7,195 bases of DNA from Planctomycetota bacterium (GTDB lineage: Bacteria; Planctomycetota; UBA8108): assembly GCA_022451445.1 (NCBI GenBank), contig JAKUSY010000154.1, positions 1 through 7,195 of the forward strand, written 5' to 3'. Below the pieces are notes generated by a model. The model was not told the DNA's origin and searched no databases. It saw only the letters and a list, made by a program, of their open reading frames with translations. Positions 7,101-7,195 of the stretch are shown in pieces. A program made the translations under genes and the position numbers. Position 1 is the first letter of the stretch. Each line of letters starts with the position of its first letter.

Positions 7101-7195
7101 GTTGCTCGCCCGGGAGCAGAGCTTTGATCGCGAGCGCTGGAGCCGTTCCCCGGTAAATTGCGCCGCTGATTGCGGAAACAGGTGCGCCAACGAGC
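4129..7195 (+). CDS. Large exported protein: two lamin-tail domains, carbohydrate-binding-like region, CotH kinase-like domain (3' end outside window)
   Basis: The frame is open for 1,022 codons to the right edge. A basic N-region then FFGFLTVLFLGLWTQAAG (about 29-42) is a signal peptide. LTD1 starts near 45 (VVINEVHYYPP...FIELYN) and LTD2 near 216 (VVINEIHYHPAG...FVELYN), each with the GGW/GW and VVxCR strands. Residues about 405-540 open with LIVNGDFEAGAEGWDIRG, as in galactose-binding-like modules. Residues about 543-628 hold DDGQHGDGFVLDGVYGVEIP and EVYYRVVARA, an Ig-like stretch often found before CotH. The CotH domain follows: GMRFRGNT (694-701), LNLQGLWTDKSLIREHLA, YVRVHFNGRYHGLFLSLEHPD (Glu776), NNIDSFAMN (876-884) and WDMDLVFG (Asp902, Asp904), the metal-binding motif of CotH kinases. 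Bacillus CotH phosphorylates spore-coat proteins; the target here is unknown. ATG 4129 lacks a Shine-Dalgarno; TTG 4147 has GGAG six bases upstream, and ATG 4042 is also in frame. Confidence 0.93.
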   Translation, partial: MTAEFQLAGQRSEGKLGSGRSSRFFGFLTVLFLGLWTQAAGYCSVVINEVHYYPPAPDGRDLEFIELYNSGPVAVSLEGWKLEGGVYFEFPAGSAIEASGFVVICRDRNYFAGSFNLEESDLLGDFNGTLDNDGDNVLLLDGMNAVVDVLKYDDRLPWPEGSDSVDGGGASLERVCVSAASNLPTNWSVATANTPTPLAANSRLECPPTPVFVADVVINEIHYHPAGDSEHLEEFVELYNHGRQAVDLGGWSFTGIEFVIPQGTILGAGDYVVVCRNAEHISNAYGVANVLGDFAGQLSNSGERISLLDGDGAFVDAVRYSDGGEWPWEADGEGRSLEKFTAGADSGDPASWTSSAISPGDFATVSMVGPLGRLVIQRLLIAINGGGEFVIDNVRLRPIANPDLDLIVNGDFEAGAEGWDIRGNAEASSVVDGLGVDGSRGLRLLTQASCGEGCFSCSSRDTVAQSFRPDSELDREADYRLSFDFKYIEGDSNLSLRLLRGVEICLNEKLVSPGVANSARVDTLPPFISDHGRYPREPTSEDRTWISARVRTPGDLALESVELNYMAGENDPVTLQMFDDGQHGDGFVLDGVYGVEIPSLFEHNTEVYYRVVARAADGSVGAGPRSHSGTRMVKRELHGFYVNDEQPDTSLPVYHILIPGVNAANPRAINAVLNCDNLRPGSFVYRGDIYPEVGMRFRGNTACIQDKRNLKFRFNRGRYFKGLRKLNLQGLWTDKSLIREHLAWDFIRQLGIPYCETEYVRVHFNGRYHGLFLSLEHPDSRFLERNGFEGDDCLYKAKQPPRDGGTPIGVAAHSRVSDYAAYWEQETCENEDFTALADFVGDMHLDGVGGSSAAFFQERSMPEQLIGYQLAQTVLNNIDSFAMNHFLCWNRESDKWTLLTWDMDLVFGKNFDPDVRPVGTINDCMLSPGRDLNPWFSTSVRGNSRLHYFMDFFFSASDGYYQRAYLVRLWDLLQEKYTTGAYELIIQDLEELLAREQSFDRERWSRSPVNCAADCGNRCANE
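4261..5217 (+). repeat. Internal duplication of lamin-tail domain coding units
   Basis: Two related coding units begin at about 4261 and 4771, some 510 bp apart. The shared blocks are VVINE[VI]HY (with the identical bases GTCATCAACGAG), F[IV]ELYN (CGAGCTCTACAAT in both) and the later GW, VV[IV]CR and LGDF segments followed by LLDG and PW. The nucleotide identity is patchy, so this is an old domain duplication, not a recent repeat. Confidence 0.7.

Overview
The window is high-GC, densely coding bacterial DNA (mostly C or G at third codon positions) from a free-living heterotroph. The clade cannot be fixed from this sequence. A large secreted protein with lamin-tail (LTD) and CotH-kinase domains, plus an esterase of the GFSKSGWG type, suggests a high-GC environmental lineage such as Planctomycetota, Acidobacteriota or an uncultured relative. 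That placement is an inference from domain content, not from a phylogenetic marker.

Layout. At 3-896 (+) is the C-terminal two thirds of an FAD/NAD(P) disulfide oxidoreductase of the mercuric-reductase-like/dihydrolipoamide-dehydrogenase superfamily, cut by the left edge. It is followed 56 bp later by lipA (lipoyl synthase, 953-1984, +). Next comes an isolated tRNA-Glu(CTC) at 2080-2157 with a good sigma-70 promoter (2015-2042) and an intrinsic terminator (2168-2199). Two small genes follow on the same strand: a TM1367-type cyclophilin-like protein (2265-2639) and a SelW/Rdx-family thioredoxin-fold protein (2722-3030) whose redox motif has become CxxG. A secreted esterase (3072-3950, -) converges on the SelW-like gene. 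An AT-richer intergenic region of about 180 bp separates it from a divergently transcribed gene of more than 1,022 codons (4129-7195, +, open at the right edge). That gene encodes an exported protein with two LTDs, a carbohydrate-binding-like region, an Ig-like segment and a CotH kinase-like domain.

How the genes relate. The oxidoreductase and lipA may be co-transcribed and both touch thiol/lipoyl redox chemistry, but the oxidoreductase lacks the catalytic HxHPT histidine of true lipoamide dehydrogenases, so a shared lipoate pathway is not shown. The tRNA is its own transcription unit. The esterase and the LTD-CotH protein are both predicted to be exported and share an upstream region, so co-regulation is possible but unproven.

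I found no CRISPR array, insertion sequence, phage gene, riboswitch or recognisable defence system. The most notable points are the degenerate SelW-like active site, the two-LTD/CotH architecture, the insertion in LipA, and a marked excess of the palindrome CTCGAG (17 copies by eye).
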